Shown: piece after piece, positions 26,459 through 34,870 of the stretch
Numbering within the stretch: position 1 is the first letter of the stretch
Layout of the letters: each line of letters opens with the position of its first letter
DNA from: UBA8199 sp964507045
GTDB lineage: Bacteria > Verrucomicrobiota > Verrucomicrobiia > Limisphaerales > UBA8199
Assembly (NCBI GenBank): GCA_964507045.1
Contig: CAZDOO010000023.1
Coordinates: 1 to 64,000, forward strand
Reading direction: 5' to 3'
Length of the DNA: 64,000 bases
Translations under genes and position numbers: made by a program
Notes under the pieces: model-generated
Database searches by the model: none
What the model was told of the DNA's origin: nothing
Seen by the model: the letters and a program-made list of their open reading frames with translations, nothing else

Positions 26459-27700
26459 GTGTGTTCTTGGCGGGTGCTCAGAACGCTGCGCAAGGCCGAG
26501 TATGCGGAATTGGTGACGCTCTTCTTTCTCCAGGGAGCGGCGCTGGGCATGTGGCTGGTACCGCTGAGCACCGTGCTCGATGCGCACGGGTTGCACGCCA
26601 TCAAGCCGCTTGCCTTTGCCGCCACGGCGGTGGCGGCGTTCATCTCACCGCTGATTTTTGGCGCCATGGCCGATCGCCATGCTTCGCCGGTGAAAGTGCT
26701 GCGCGGCCTGTCGCTGGCCACGGCCGCCGCCATGGCCCTGGCCAGCACCAGCATCAAGCTGGGGTGGAATCCCTGGCTGGTGCTGGCGCTGATTCAAGTG
26801 CACGCGCTCTGCTCGGCGCCGACTTTCAGCATTGCCTCGGCGATCATTTTTGCGCGGCTGGCGGATGCCCAGGAGGAGTTCGGACCGATTCGCGCCATGG
26901 CAACGCTGGGCTGGATGGCCGGGTGCTGGCTGGTCAGCGGGCTGGGCGCGGACACGTCGCCCCTGGCCGGATACAGCGGAGCGGTGATGTGGTGTGTGGG
27001 GGCCGGATTCACATTCTTCCTGCCCGAATTGGAAACGCCTCCGTCTGCCGAGCACCTGACCTGGCACGAGCGCCTGGGGCTGGACGCACTCCGGCTTCTG
27101 CGAAATCCCGACCACCGGGTCGTGTTCATCACCTGCGCCCTGCTCAGCATTCCGCTGTCGGGCTTTTATCCGTATGCGCCGCCGCACCTGCGCGCGCTGG
27201 GGCTGAAGCACACCAGCGCGTGGATGACCCTCGGGCAGGTCTCGGAGATTGTCGCCATGTTCAGCTTGGGCGCGCTGCTGCTGAAGTGGCGGCTGAAATG
27301 GATGTTTGCCTGCGGGCTGTGCTTTGGCGTGCTACGTTTTGCGCTGAGCGCGATGAACGGCAAGTGGTGGGTGTTAAGCGGGGTGCTGCTGCACGGGTGC
27401 TCGTTTACGCTCGTTCTGGTTACGGCGCAGATTTACCTGGAGCAGCGGGTGGATGCCGCGTGGCGGGCCCGGGCGCAAGCCTTATTCACGTTGATGACGA
27501 GTGGCGTGGGCAACCTGCTGGGCTACCTCGGCACCGGCTGGTGGTTCAGTGCCAACACGCAATCGTCCACGACGCAGTGGTCTGTTTTTTGGGGCGGGCT
27601 GGCGGGCATGGCCGCCCTGGTGATGGCCTACTTTCTCGTCGCCTATCACGGAATAGGCTCGGGATTACTGCGGGCAAAGTCAGACCGGCCGGCGGTCTGA
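26459..27700 (+). CDS. MFS transporter, nucleoside:H+ symporter-like
   Basis: The 413-residue protein has about twelve transmembrane helices in two halves joined by a cytoplasmic loop (LETPPSAEHLTWHERLGLDA). The first half carries FFLQGAALGMWLVPLSTVL, the MFS loop FGAMADRHASPVKVLRGL and FGPIRAMATLGWMAGCWLV, typical of the NupG/XapB nucleoside symporter branch. Substrate is inferred only from this resemblance and could be another polar solute. GTG 26459 is the first start; GTG 26474 is also plausible and closer to the first helix. The gene starts just outside repeat element B, whose right end is 47 bases upstream. Confidence 0.88.
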   Translation: MCSWRVLRTLRKAEYAELVTLFFLQGAALGMWLVPLSTVLDAHGLHAIKPLAFAATAVAAFISPLIFGAMADRHASPVKVLRGLSLATAAAMALASTSIKLGWNPWLVLALIQVHALCSAPTFSIASAIIFARLADAQEEFGPIRAMATLGWMAGCWLVSGLGADTSPLAGYSGAVMWCVGAGFTFFLPELETPPSAEHLTWHERLGLDALRLLRNPDHRVVFITCALLSIPLSGFYPYAPPHLRALGLKHTSAWMTLGQVSEIVAMFSLGALLLKWRLKWMFACGLCFGVLRFALSAMNGKWWVLSGVLLHGCSFTLVLVTAQIYLEQRVDAAWRARAQALFTLMTSGVGNLLGYLGTGWWFSANTQSSTTQWSVFWGGLAGMAALVMAYFLVAYHGIGSGLLRAKSDRPAV

Positions 27701-27718
27701 ATCCCGGCCCGCCGCGCC

Positions 27719-29242
27719 TTATTTCTGAATCTTCCGCAAGTCGAAGCCTGGTGGCCGTTCGTAGGCTGGTATCACGGCGGCGACCGAATCCAGGCCAAGA
27801 TAATAGCCGGCGGACTGGTCAGCCTTGCCGACGCATTCGAGGCGCAGGACGTGGGGTCCAGCGGCCAGCGGGCGCACCCCCCAATGGTCGGCCTGCCGTT
27901 TGATGGCCGAGTCATAGAGGTTTACGACGGCCAGTTCCGCGCCATCGAGGGTCACCCGGTAGATGCCGTAATCGGGAGCGTGAATGAACTTGCCCCATAG
28001 ATGCGCAGTGGCGGCTTTGTCCACTGTGAATGGGATTTCCAACCAGCCTTTATCATCGCCGGGCGTGAAGAACAGTTGTTTGCCCTCTTTGGCCGTGCCC
28101 GGCAGCTCCTGCACCTGAATCGGGTGGTCGGAGTGTCTGGCTGTCGCCACCGCTTTCCAGCCGGTGATCAATTGCAACGTCTGCTCGGCCAGCCGCGCCG
28201 GTCCGGGTGGCAGCGCCGGCCAAGGTTTGTGCGGCTCGGTTTGGTACCAGAACGCGACCGAGGACATGAGATCGTCGCGCTCGATGAATCCGCTGCCCGA
28301 CTTATCCGGAAACTCTTGGGAACCCTTGTGTTCGATCTCCACGCGCAGGGATTTCTTGAACGGCACGGGGTCGGGAAGGTGGAAGCGGTAAACCGAGCCG
28401 CGATTGCCGGGCGCATACCCTTCCCACAGCGGCACGCCGTAGAAGGGGCCGTCATGCGGGCGGAAGCCCCAGCCATCGCAGAAATAGTCCTCCGTGCCCG
28501 TGCCGCGCAGGCGCGGCTCAACTTCGCCATCAATGAAGAAGAAGTCGTCGCCCTCGCCATACCAGCCGCCAGACATGTTCTGGACGCTCTGCACGGTGCC
28601 TACGTAATGACCACGGCCTTCGAGGTCGGCAAGCAGGTAGTTGCGGCCCATCACGCAGGGATATTCCTGACGGTACATGGCATGGAAGTACGCGGTGCTC
28701 TTCGGCAGCGACTTATACTGCTGCCAGTCGAGGTAGTAGTAGAAGGCGTCGCACCGCTTGTCGCTGTCGTTGGTGACGGTGATGCGGGCCGACTTGCGGA
28801 AGGGCATGGGCCAATAGCAGTTCCGCCCGCGGCCATCCGAGGAGACCTTGATGGGCAGCGAGACGAAGGGTTTGTCCAGCCCGTGGCCGATGCCGAAGAA
28901 GTCGCCAATCGGGCACTCGACGCTGGGGTGCTTCTCGCCGTCCCAGTAAATCCGCAGCGTCATCAGTCGTGAGTAGAACGGCGCCGGGTGCGCGATGGTG
29001 TTCCAGAAATGGGTGATCATGCCCGGGCCTTTCAGGTCCGCCAGCACCAGCGTCGCGCCGGGCTCGATGGGACGCCAGTCATCGTTCCCGTTGCGCCAGT
29101 CGGCGGCGGACGACGAGGCCCGCATCGCCTCGAAGTCTTTCAGTTTCTCCAGCCCCGCGAGCGGGTTGCCGGGTGAGAGTTGCGCCAGTGCCTGCGCGCA
29201 CAGACCGAGCGTGAGTCCGAAGGTGAGGAAACGTGTGTTCAT
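27719..29242 (-). CDS. Secreted DUF2961 protein
   Basis: This 507-residue secreted protein has a Sec signal peptide (MNTRFLTFGLTLGLCAQALA). The DUF2961 beta-rich domain follows, with MRASSSAADWRNGNDDW, LKGPGMITHFWNTIAHP, LRIYWDGEKHPSVECPIGDF, ARITVTNDSDKRCDAFYYYL and the late RGTGTEDYFCDGWGF. These segments are characteristic. A C-terminal beta-sandwich (about 390-505), with LHLWGKF-like strands, looks like a carbohydrate-binding module. Some DUF2961 proteins are glycoside hydrolases acting on difructose or arabinofuranosides, so a glycan-cleaving role is likely. It starts at ATG 29242. Convergent with the MFS gene; no obvious partner. Confidence 0.88.
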   Translation of the reverse strand: MNTRFLTFGLTLGLCAQALAQLSPGNPLAGLEKLKDFEAMRASSSAADWRNGNDDWRPIEPGATLVLADLKGPGMITHFWNTIAHPAPFYSRLMTLRIYWDGEKHPSVECPIGDFFGIGHGLDKPFVSLPIKVSSDGRGRNCYWPMPFRKSARITVTNDSDKRCDAFYYYLDWQQYKSLPKSTAYFHAMYRQEYPCVMGRNYLLADLEGRGHYVGTVQSVQNMSGGWYGEGDDFFFIDGEVEPRLRGTGTEDYFCDGWGFRPHDGPFYGVPLWEGYAPGNRGSVYRFHLPDPVPFKKSLRVEIEHKGSQEFPDKSGSGFIERDDLMSSVAFWYQTEPHKPWPALPPGPARLAEQTLQLITGWKAVATARHSDHPIQVQELPGTAKEGKQLFFTPGDDKGWLEIPFTVDKAATAHLWGKFIHAPDYGIYRVTLDGAELAVVNLYDSAIKRQADHWGVRPLAAGPHVLRLECVGKADQSAGYYLGLDSVAAVIPAYERPPGFDLRKIQK

Positions 29243-29380
29243 GGCGATGTGGTTGTGCGAGTTAACTCTGTTTGGTTTTGAGGGGCATATACAAGGTTTC
29301 GGGAGCGGATGCAACGGGCTAGTTGGATGGGAATGGAGTGACACGAGCTGCCTATCGCTTAAAACGGGATTGAACGACTT

Positions 29381-29695
29381 ATGAACGCCGTGGCCGCATC
29401 GGAGGAGCAGATCAACCGTGATCAGCGCATGACGGGCGAGCAGCGCTTGGCCGTGGCGTTGGAACTGCACGAGTTATCCTGTGACGTGGCCCGTGAAGGC
29501 CTCCGCCGCCAGCAGCCCGGCGCTGACGCCAACGAAGTCGAACGCCTGCTGACCGGCGGCATCAAACCCAAGGCGATCGGAGGATTTTGCTGGTCCGCAA
29601 TACCATCACCTCGCTACGCTGCCGGGCAGCCTTATGAATACCGAGCAACTCTACCAGCAGCGCTTCAATCGGTACATCACCGCCCTGCGCAATGA
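29381..29695 (+). CDS. Small hypothetical protein, possibly a broken antitoxin-like gene
   Basis: The frame encodes 104 residues. The first half (MTGEQRLAVALELHELSCDV, AREGLRRQQPGADANEVERLL) is a plausible helical protein resembling small partners that sit beside nucleotidyltransferase genes. After residue 57 the composition changes to a random-looking tail (GGFCWSAIPSPRYAAGQP) that overruns the start of the next gene by 62 bases. A frameshift or rearrangement near 29550 would explain this. No nucleotidyltransferase follows. Start at ATG 29381. Confidence 0.45.
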   Translation: MNAVAASEEQINRDQRMTGEQRLAVALELHELSCDVAREGLRRQQPGADANEVERLLTGGIKPKAIGGFCWSAIPSPRYAAGQPYEYRATLPAALQSVHHRPAQ

Positions 29696-31076
29696 GAAGC
29701 CGGACAGGGTCCCGCTCCGGCCTTTCGTGGCCGAGTTCACCGCCAAGTACGCCGGCTACACCTGCCAGGAAGTCGCCCACGATTATAGCAAGGCCTTCGA
29801 GGCTGCCATCAAGACCGCCAGGGACTTCGACTGGGATGCCGTGGTGCCGAGCATGGTCTATGTCTGGACCGGCCTGGCGCAAGCGGTGGGGCTGCGCTAT
29901 TATGGCATCCCCGGCATTGGTATTCCTGCCACCACGGGTTTCAACTACATCGAGCCTGCCGAAGGAGAGGCCTTCATGCGCGCCGATGAATACGACGCGC
30001 TCATAGACGACCCCACGGCCTTCCTTTACAACGTCTGGCTTCCGCGCGCCTCGACCGAGGTCAGCCAGATCGGCCAGCCCACGACCTACCGGAACAACCT
30101 TTCCTTTGCGAAGGGCGCCATGGCGATGCTTTCCTATTTCTACGCCTTCGGGCCTCAGATTGCCCGGCTGCGTTCTGAGTGCGGCACGGCTTCCGCCATC
30201 GCGGGCATTTTCAAGGCGCCCTTCGACATCCTCGCGGACAAGCTGCGCGGCTATGTCGGCCTCACGATGGACATGCACACCCAGCCGCAGAAGGTCCTCC
30301 AGGCCTGCGAAGCGCTCATGCCCCATTTGTGCGCGGTGGGGTTGGGTACCGCCGACCCGGGCAAGCAGGTGCCCATCGGTTTCTGGATGCACCGCGGCTG
30401 CGTGCCTTTCATCAACCCGAAGACCTTCGCTTCCCACAATTGGCCCACACTCAAGCCTATCATCGAGGAGTTTTGGAAGCAGGGCCACCAGACCCTCTTC
30501 TATGCCGAAGGCAAATGGCACCACCATTTCGACGCCTTCCGCGACCTGCCCGACCGCAGCATCGTGTTCCACTGCGACCAGGATGATATCTTCCTCGCTC
30601 ACCGCAAGCTCCATGACAAGTTCGCCCTCAGTGGCGGCATCCCCAATGTGCTGCTCAGCTACGGCAAGCCGGACGAGGTGTGCGCTTTCTGCCGGCGTGT
30701 CATTGACGAAGTCGCCCGCGACGGCGGCTATATCATGGACGCGGGCGCCATCATGCAGGACGATACGAGTATCGAGAACCTCCGCGTGTTGACCGATACG
30801 ACGCGGCAGCATGGCGTTTATTCCGCCGGCTCTTACAAGACGCCTGCCCCCACGCCGCCGTGTGATCTGCCGTCAGCGGTCGCGGATCGTCAGAAAGTCA
30901 ACGGTATGAAAGGCCGTCCCCAGCTGCGCGTGCGGCCGGGCGTCTGCTTCCCGTGGGAGGACCGCGTCAAGGACCTGCCCGAGATCACCGGCAGCCCCGA
31001 GCTCGTTCGTAAGATCTGGGAAGACATTGACGCCTTCGGGAACATGTATATCTGGCAGCTCCTGCTGAGCTTCTAG
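29634..31076 (+). CDS. Uroporphyrinogen decarboxylase (URO-D) family protein
   Basis: The 480-residue cytoplasmic protein has the URO-D TIM-barrel pattern: RYITALRNEKPDRVPLRPFV at the start, FDWDAVVPSMVYVWTGLAQA, and the C-terminal FALSGGIPNVLLSYGKPDEV and DGGYIMDAGAIMQDDTSIEN, close to the conserved URO-D/MtaA ends. It is longer than HemE and lacks an obvious HemE-like FAGAPF motif, so it is more like the methyltransferase branch (corrinoid-dependent demethylation) or an uncharacterised branch. No corrinoid protein gene is nearby. Start ATG 29634. Confidence 0.85.
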   Translation: MNTEQLYQQRFNRYITALRNEKPDRVPLRPFVAEFTAKYAGYTCQEVAHDYSKAFEAAIKTARDFDWDAVVPSMVYVWTGLAQAVGLRYYGIPGIGIPATTGFNYIEPAEGEAFMRADEYDALIDDPTAFLYNVWLPRASTEVSQIGQPTTYRNNLSFAKGAMAMLSYFYAFGPQIARLRSECGTASAIAGIFKAPFDILADKLRGYVGLTMDMHTQPQKVLQACEALMPHLCAVGLGTADPGKQVPIGFWMHRGCVPFINPKTFASHNWPTLKPIIEEFWKQGHQTLFYAEGKWHHHFDAFRDLPDRSIVFHCDQDDIFLAHRKLHDKFALSGGIPNVLLSYGKPDEVCAFCRRVIDEVARDGGYIMDAGAIMQDDTSIENLRVLTDTTRQHGVYSAGSYKTPAPTPPCDLPSAVADRQKVNGMKGRPQLRVRPGVCFPWEDRVKDLPEITGSPELVRKIWEDIDAFGNMYIWQLLLSF

Positions 31077-31256
31077 CTGAGAAGAAGCCGTCAACGCATG
31101 GCCTGGTAACGTCAACCTCCTGGCCCTCCAACATTCGGCTCATCAAGAACTACCGCATACGTTTGTAGGGCAACTGAAGAAGCTTTCCGTTACCTGTTTC
31201 AGTAATTGCTTAAGAACGATGGGAACAATGATAGGCAATCATAGCTCCCCATTTTT

Positions 31257-31577
31257 ATGACACCAATATTCGCCACAGTTCTCGGGTTTTGGGATTTTGC
31301 CATCATTGCTTGGCTGATGGTTGTCTTTACTGGATCAGCAGCCGTTGCCGCAAGGAGGTCGGCCTACTCACAGCGCATCGAGCGCAAGCTGGATGCTTTG
31401 CTCAAGCATCAGGGCGTTGCCTTGCCACCGCAGGCGAAGCTGTCCGAGGAGGTTCAGCGTTTGGCCCGCGACCCAGCCAAGAGAAGCAATGCCGTGATGT
31501 TGCACCGGACGGAGACTGGACTTGGTTTGGCCGAGGCGAAGGCTGACGTTGAGGATTTCATCAAAACCATTGCCTAA
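31257..31577 (+). CDS. Small membrane protein with L7/L12 C-terminal-like domain
   Basis: This 106-residue protein has one N-terminal transmembrane helix (FWDFAIIAWLMVVFTGSAAVAA), a basic connector (RRSAYSQRIERKLDALLKHQ) and a C-terminal segment AVMLHRTETGLGLAEAKADV. That segment resembles the L7/L12 C-terminal motif (K-x-x-R-x-x-T-G-x-G-L-x-E-A-K-x-x-V). Small membrane proteins with such a domain are found in diverse bacteria without known role. The 180 bases before it (31077-31256) and the gene itself look less GC-rich than the surroundings. Start ATG 31257. Confidence 0.7.
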   Translation: MTPIFATVLGFWDFAIIAWLMVVFTGSAAVAARRSAYSQRIERKLDALLKHQGVALPPQAKLSEEVQRLARDPAKRSNAVMLHRTETGLGLAEAKADVEDFIKTIA

Positions 31578-31726
31578 GCTATCCGGCCGCCAGCGCGCAA
31601 GTCCGCAGGGCGTTTGGTTTCAGACGCGCTGGGCGCAGGTCCTGACCTCCGGCCGACGCGTTAGACACTGGATTCCCCGCTCCCGATGCTGGATACTGCA
31701 GACCGGCCCATTTGTGTGGGCCAGGC

Positions 31727-32986
31727 ATGTATCATATCACTCGACTCCCGAACGGTCTGACAGTCGCCACGGCGGAGATGCCGCAGATGACGAGCGTAAG
31801 CGTCGGCGTGTGGGTGGGCGTGGGCTCGCGCTACGAGCCGGCGCCGCTCAACGGCGTGTGCCATTTCATCGAGCATCTCCTCTTCAAAGGCACCACGAAG
31901 CGCTCTGCCCGGGAGATTTCGCAGGCGGTCGAGGGCATCGGCGGCTACTTGAATGCGTTCACGAGCGAAGAGGCCACCTGTTTTCATGCCCGCGCCGGCC
32001 ATGAGCGCTTTGACGAGTTGCTGGAGGTGCTGCTGGACATGCTGCTGGGCTCGAAGTTCGACCCGGCGGAAATCGGCAAGGAGCGCGAGGTCATCAAAGA
32101 GGAGATCGCCATGTACCTGGACGAACCGCAGCATCAGGTGCAAGAGTTGCTAAACGCCACGCTCTGGCCCGGCCAGCCCTTGGGCCGCTCCATCACCGGC
32201 ACCGATAGAACTCTGGATGCGATGGGCCGCGCTGAGTTGCGTGGTTATCTGCGGGGCAATTACGTGGCGGTGAACACTTTGATTGTGGCTGCCGGCAGGC
32301 TGAGCCACTCGCGGGTGGTGCGGGCCGTCGAGCGGTTTGCCGGGCGATTCTGGACTGCGGCCAGGCCACGTTACAGCCTGGTGTGCGACAGCCAGCGCGA
32401 ACCCCGCACCTGCCTCGTTACGAAGCAGACCGAGCAAACCCAGATGGCCCTGGGCATTCGCACCTGTTCGCGCCACGACGAACGCCGCTACGCGCTGCGC
32501 TTGCTCAACGTCATCCTGGGCGAGAACACCAGCTCGCGCCTGTTCCAGCACATACGGGAGGACCTCGGCCTGGCCTACTCGATTTACAGCACACCCAGCT
32601 TCTTCGGCGACACGGGCGACCTGGTCATCTCCGCCGGCCTGGACGCGGACAATCTGACCCAAGCCGTGCGGATTATCCTGCGCGAGCTGCGGCGCCTGCG
32701 GGAGGCGGCTCCGGGTCCGGCTGAACTGCGCCGCGCCCGGGATTACGTTATCGGCCAGATGGATCTGGGCATGGAAAGCACCGAAAACCAGATGAATTGG
32801 CTGGGCGAGCAACTGCTGGGCTACGGGCGGATCATTGCGCCGGCGTCCATCAGGCGGCGTCTGCGCAAGGTTACAGCGGGTGAGATTCGAGCCGCCGCGC
32901 GCGACTTCTTCCGGCCCGAACGCCTGAACCTGGCGCTGGTCAGCCCGCTCCGTACCGCGAGCGGGCTGGTTAAGCTGCTGAGCTAA
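31727..32986 (+). CDS. M16 family zinc metallopeptidase (processing-peptidase type)
   Basis: The 419-residue protein has both M16 halves. The active half has the inverted zinc motif HFIEHLLFKG (H-x-x-E-H) and the downstream Glu in EREVIKEEIAMYLDEP. The second half (about 210-400) carries the structural LNVILGENTSSRLFQHIREDLGLAYSIYS signature. The length fits a single-chain M16B enzyme of the YmxG/PqqL-like type, which degrades small peptides. No signal peptide is evident when started at ATG 31727 (MYHITRLPNGLTVATA). It sits directly upstream of the rpmI operon where infC is often found, but has its own stop and a promoter follows it. Confidence 0.92.
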   Translation: MYHITRLPNGLTVATAEMPQMTSVSVGVWVGVGSRYEPAPLNGVCHFIEHLLFKGTTKRSAREISQAVEGIGGYLNAFTSEEATCFHARAGHERFDELLEVLLDMLLGSKFDPAEIGKEREVIKEEIAMYLDEPQHQVQELLNATLWPGQPLGRSITGTDRTLDAMGRAELRGYLRGNYVAVNTLIVAAGRLSHSRVVRAVERFAGRFWTAARPRYSLVCDSQREPRTCLVTKQTEQTQMALGIRTCSRHDERRYALRLLNVILGENTSSRLFQHIREDLGLAYSIYSTPSFFGDTGDLVISAGLDADNLTQAVRIILRELRRLREAAPGPAELRRARDYVIGQMDLGMESTENQMNWLGEQLLGYGRIIAPASIRRRLRKVTAGEIRAAARDFFRPERLNLALVSPLRTASGLVKLLS

Positions 32987-33021
32987 GCTTGTGCCGCCGC
33001 TAAAAAACCACAAAATACCGC

Positions 33022-33050
33022 TTGATTTAGCAGGCGGCGCTTTCTATATT
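33022..33050 (+). promoter_or_regulatory. Sigma-70-like promoter of the rpmI-rplT operon
   Basis: A -35 ttgatt (33022-33027) and a -10 tatatt (33045-33050) are separated by exactly 17 bases, with transcription expected near 33057, about 26 bases before the rpmI ATG. The spacing and the position before a ribosomal protein gene make it credible. A GAAAG ribosome-binding site precedes the ATG at 33083. Confidence 0.65.
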
Positions 33051-33082
33051 GCGCGCTCTTTTTGAAAGAAAGTTAACGATTT

Positions 33083-33292
33083 ATGCGACGTCCAAAAGGC
33101 AACCGAACCAATAAGTCCGCGGCCAAACGCTTTAAGATAACGGCCAGCGGGAAAGTGCTTCGCACCAGCGCCGGCCGGCGGCATTTGTGCCAAAGCAAGA
33201 CTCCCAAGCGCCGTCGCGGTCTGCGTGGCCCCGCCGTTGTGGATCCCACCGACACGTATCGCATCACGCAGAGCCTGCCGTTCAGCCACTAG
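33083..33292 (+). CDS. rpmI: 50S ribosomal protein L35
   Basis: The 69-residue, very basic protein has the L35 pattern: RTNKSAAKRFKITASGKVLR, RRHLCQSKTPKRRRGLRG, ending in a short acidic/neutral tail. It is a few residues longer than the usual 64-66, and the N-terminus MRRPKGNRTNK is a little different from the common PKMKTKS start. It is followed 39 bases later by rplT, the normal partner. The strong upstream promoter and the absence of infC mean that the operon starts at rpmI here. Confidence 0.95.
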   Translation: MRRPKGNRTNKSAAKRFKITASGKVLRTSAGRRHLCQSKTPKRRRGLRGPAVVDPTDTYRITQSLPFSH

Positions 33293-33331
33293 GCGGCCAT
33301 CAACTTTTAACCATTAGCCATCAAGTAACTC

Positions 33332-33703
33332 ATGCGTGTAACCAACGCCCCCGCTTCTCGCAAACGCCGCACCCGGATGATCCGCGCCGCCAAAGGCTTC
33401 CGGATGCGCCGTTCCAAACTCTACCGCTATGCTTCCGACGCCGTTGACCACAGCCGCGTCTATGCCTATCGCGATCGCAAGACCAAAAAGCGCAACTATC
33501 GCGCGCTCTGGCAAGTTCGCATCAATGCCGCCGCCCGCGCGGCCGGCACGACTTACAGCCGCTTCATGGAAGGCTTGAAAGCCGCCAAGGTCGCGCTGGA
33601 CCGCAAGATTCTGGCGGACCTCGCGGCGACGGATGCGGCGGCGTTTACGGAGCTGGTCAAAGTCGCCCAGAACGCGCTGAAGGCCAAAGCCGCGAAGGCT
33701 TGA
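33332..33703 (+). CDS. rplT: 50S ribosomal protein L20
   Basis: The 123-residue basic protein binds 23S rRNA early in large-subunit assembly. The family segments are clear: KRRTRMIRAAKGFRMRRSKL near the N-terminus, AYRDRKTKKRNYRALWQVRI, and INAAARAAGTTYSRFMEGLK. The C-terminal tail is alanine/lysine rich. In many bacteria L20 represses its own operon by binding the leader, but no such leader fold could be identified in the 39-base gap before it. A terminator follows at 33741. Confidence 0.97.
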   Translation: MRVTNAPASRKRRTRMIRAAKGFRMRRSKLYRYASDAVDHSRVYAYRDRKTKKRNYRALWQVRINAAARAAGTTYSRFMEGLKAAKVALDRKILADLAATDAAAFTELVKVAQNALKAKAAKA

Positions 33704-33740
33704 CATTTTCCATTGGCGATTTGCAGTTGCCAATTGGTGC

Positions 33741-33773
33741 ACGGGCGGCCCGCGACGGCTCGCCCGTTTTTCT
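33741..33773 (+). terminator. Intrinsic terminator between rplT and pheS
   Basis: A GC-rich stem acgggcg (33741-33747) pairs with cgcccgt (33761-33767), followed directly by ttttctttg. This is a textbook rho-independent terminator 38 bases after rplT and 48 before pheS. Just upstream, ccattggc (33712-33719) and gccaattgg (33729-33737) can form a weaker second hairpin, which could allow attenuation of pheST. That last point is inference. Confidence 0.8.
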
Positions 33774-33814
33774 TTGTGTGCTTTGGCAGTGCGGATGGCT
33801 AATCTAAGAACGCT

Positions 33815-34834
33815 ATGGCTGGATTCCTGGACCAAATCGAACCTTTGAAACTGGCGGCGCTTGCCGAGCTGCGCGCCGCGCCCGACCTGACGGCGCTCGA
33901 ACAGGCGCGCGTCAACCATCTCGGCTCGAATGGGCACTTTACCGCGCTGCTGAAACAGCTCGGGAAGTTGTCCAAGGAGGAAAAGCCCGCCGCCGGCAAG
34001 GCCATCAACAGCGCCAAGGTCGAGCTCGAAACCGCGCTCGCCCAGCACCGCGCTGAGTTGGAGCTGAAAGCCGCACTGCCCCAGGAGCCGACGGATTTCA
34101 CCCTGCCGGGACGCCGCCGCGTGGTCGGCAGACTCCACCCGCTGACGCAAGTCACGGAAGACATCGTCCGCAGCTTTCGGAAGATCGGATTTGTCGTGGC
34201 CGATGGGCCGGAGGTCGAGGACGAGTACCATTGCTTCGACGCGCTGAATACGCCGGCGGACCACCCCGCGCGGGATACCCAGGACACGTTCTATCTCGCG
34301 GCGGAAGCGGACGGAACGCCTGCCCCGCTGTTGCGCACCCATACGTCTTCGGTGCAAATCCGGGTGATGGAGAAGCAACAGCCGCCGGTGCGCATCATTG
34401 TGCCGGGACGGGTTTATCGGCGCGATAATGCGGACGCCACACACAATCCCACCTTCCACCAGGTGGAGGGACTCTACGTGGACCGCAATGTCACGGTAGC
34501 TGACCTGAAGGGCACGGTTGAGTTTGTCTTCAAGGAACTCATGGGGGAGGAGACCCGCATCCGCTTCCGGCCCCACTACTTCAGCTACACCGAGCCAAGC
34601 TTCGAGATAGATTTCAGCAGCGCCCTGACGCGCAAGATGGGCAAGGAATGGCTGGAAATTGCCGGCTGCGGCATGGTCCACCCGCAGGTGCTGGAGAACG
34701 TCGGCTACGATTCCGAAGTCTGGACCGGCTGGGCGTTCGGCTTCGGCATCGAGCGCATTGCCATGATCCGCTACGGCATCAATGACATCCGCCTGTTCTA
34801 CGAGAACGACGTGCGGTTTCTGAAACAGTTTTAA
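33815..34834 (+). CDS. pheS: Phenylalanyl-tRNA synthetase alpha subunit
   Basis: The 339-residue catalytic subunit of the alpha2-beta2 enzyme charges tRNA-Phe in the cytoplasm. The N-terminal coiled-coil tRNA-binding arm (about 1-85) is followed by HPLTQVTEDIVRSFRKIGF, class II motif 2 (GRVYRRDNADATHNPTFHQV), EIAGCGMVHPQVLENVGYDS and motif 3 (WAFGFGIERIAMIRYGINDI). Length is normal. It starts at ATG 33815, 41 bases after an intrinsic terminator, and is followed after 36 bases by pheT. Confidence 0.97.
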   Translation: MAGFLDQIEPLKLAALAELRAAPDLTALEQARVNHLGSNGHFTALLKQLGKLSKEEKPAAGKAINSAKVELETALAQHRAELELKAALPQEPTDFTLPGRRRVVGRLHPLTQVTEDIVRSFRKIGFVVADGPEVEDEYHCFDALNTPADHPARDTQDTFYLAAEADGTPAPLLRTHTSSVQIRVMEKQQPPVRIIVPGRVYRRDNADATHNPTFHQVEGLYVDRNVTVADLKGTVEFVFKELMGEETRIRFRPHYFSYTEPSFEIDFSSALTRKMGKEWLEIAGCGMVHPQVLENVGYDSEVWTGWAFGFGIERIAMIRYGINDIRLFYENDVRFLKQF

Positions 34835-34870
34835 CCGGCGGCGAGCGTTCCCGCGAGCCCCGAATCAAAG

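Noticed and set aside
26305..27903. 532-codon plus-strand frame overlapping the MFS gene
   Set aside because: It begins inside the repeat element and reads as low-complexity Gly/Ala/Arg without hydrophobic helices, while the other frame encodes a clear 12-helix transporter.
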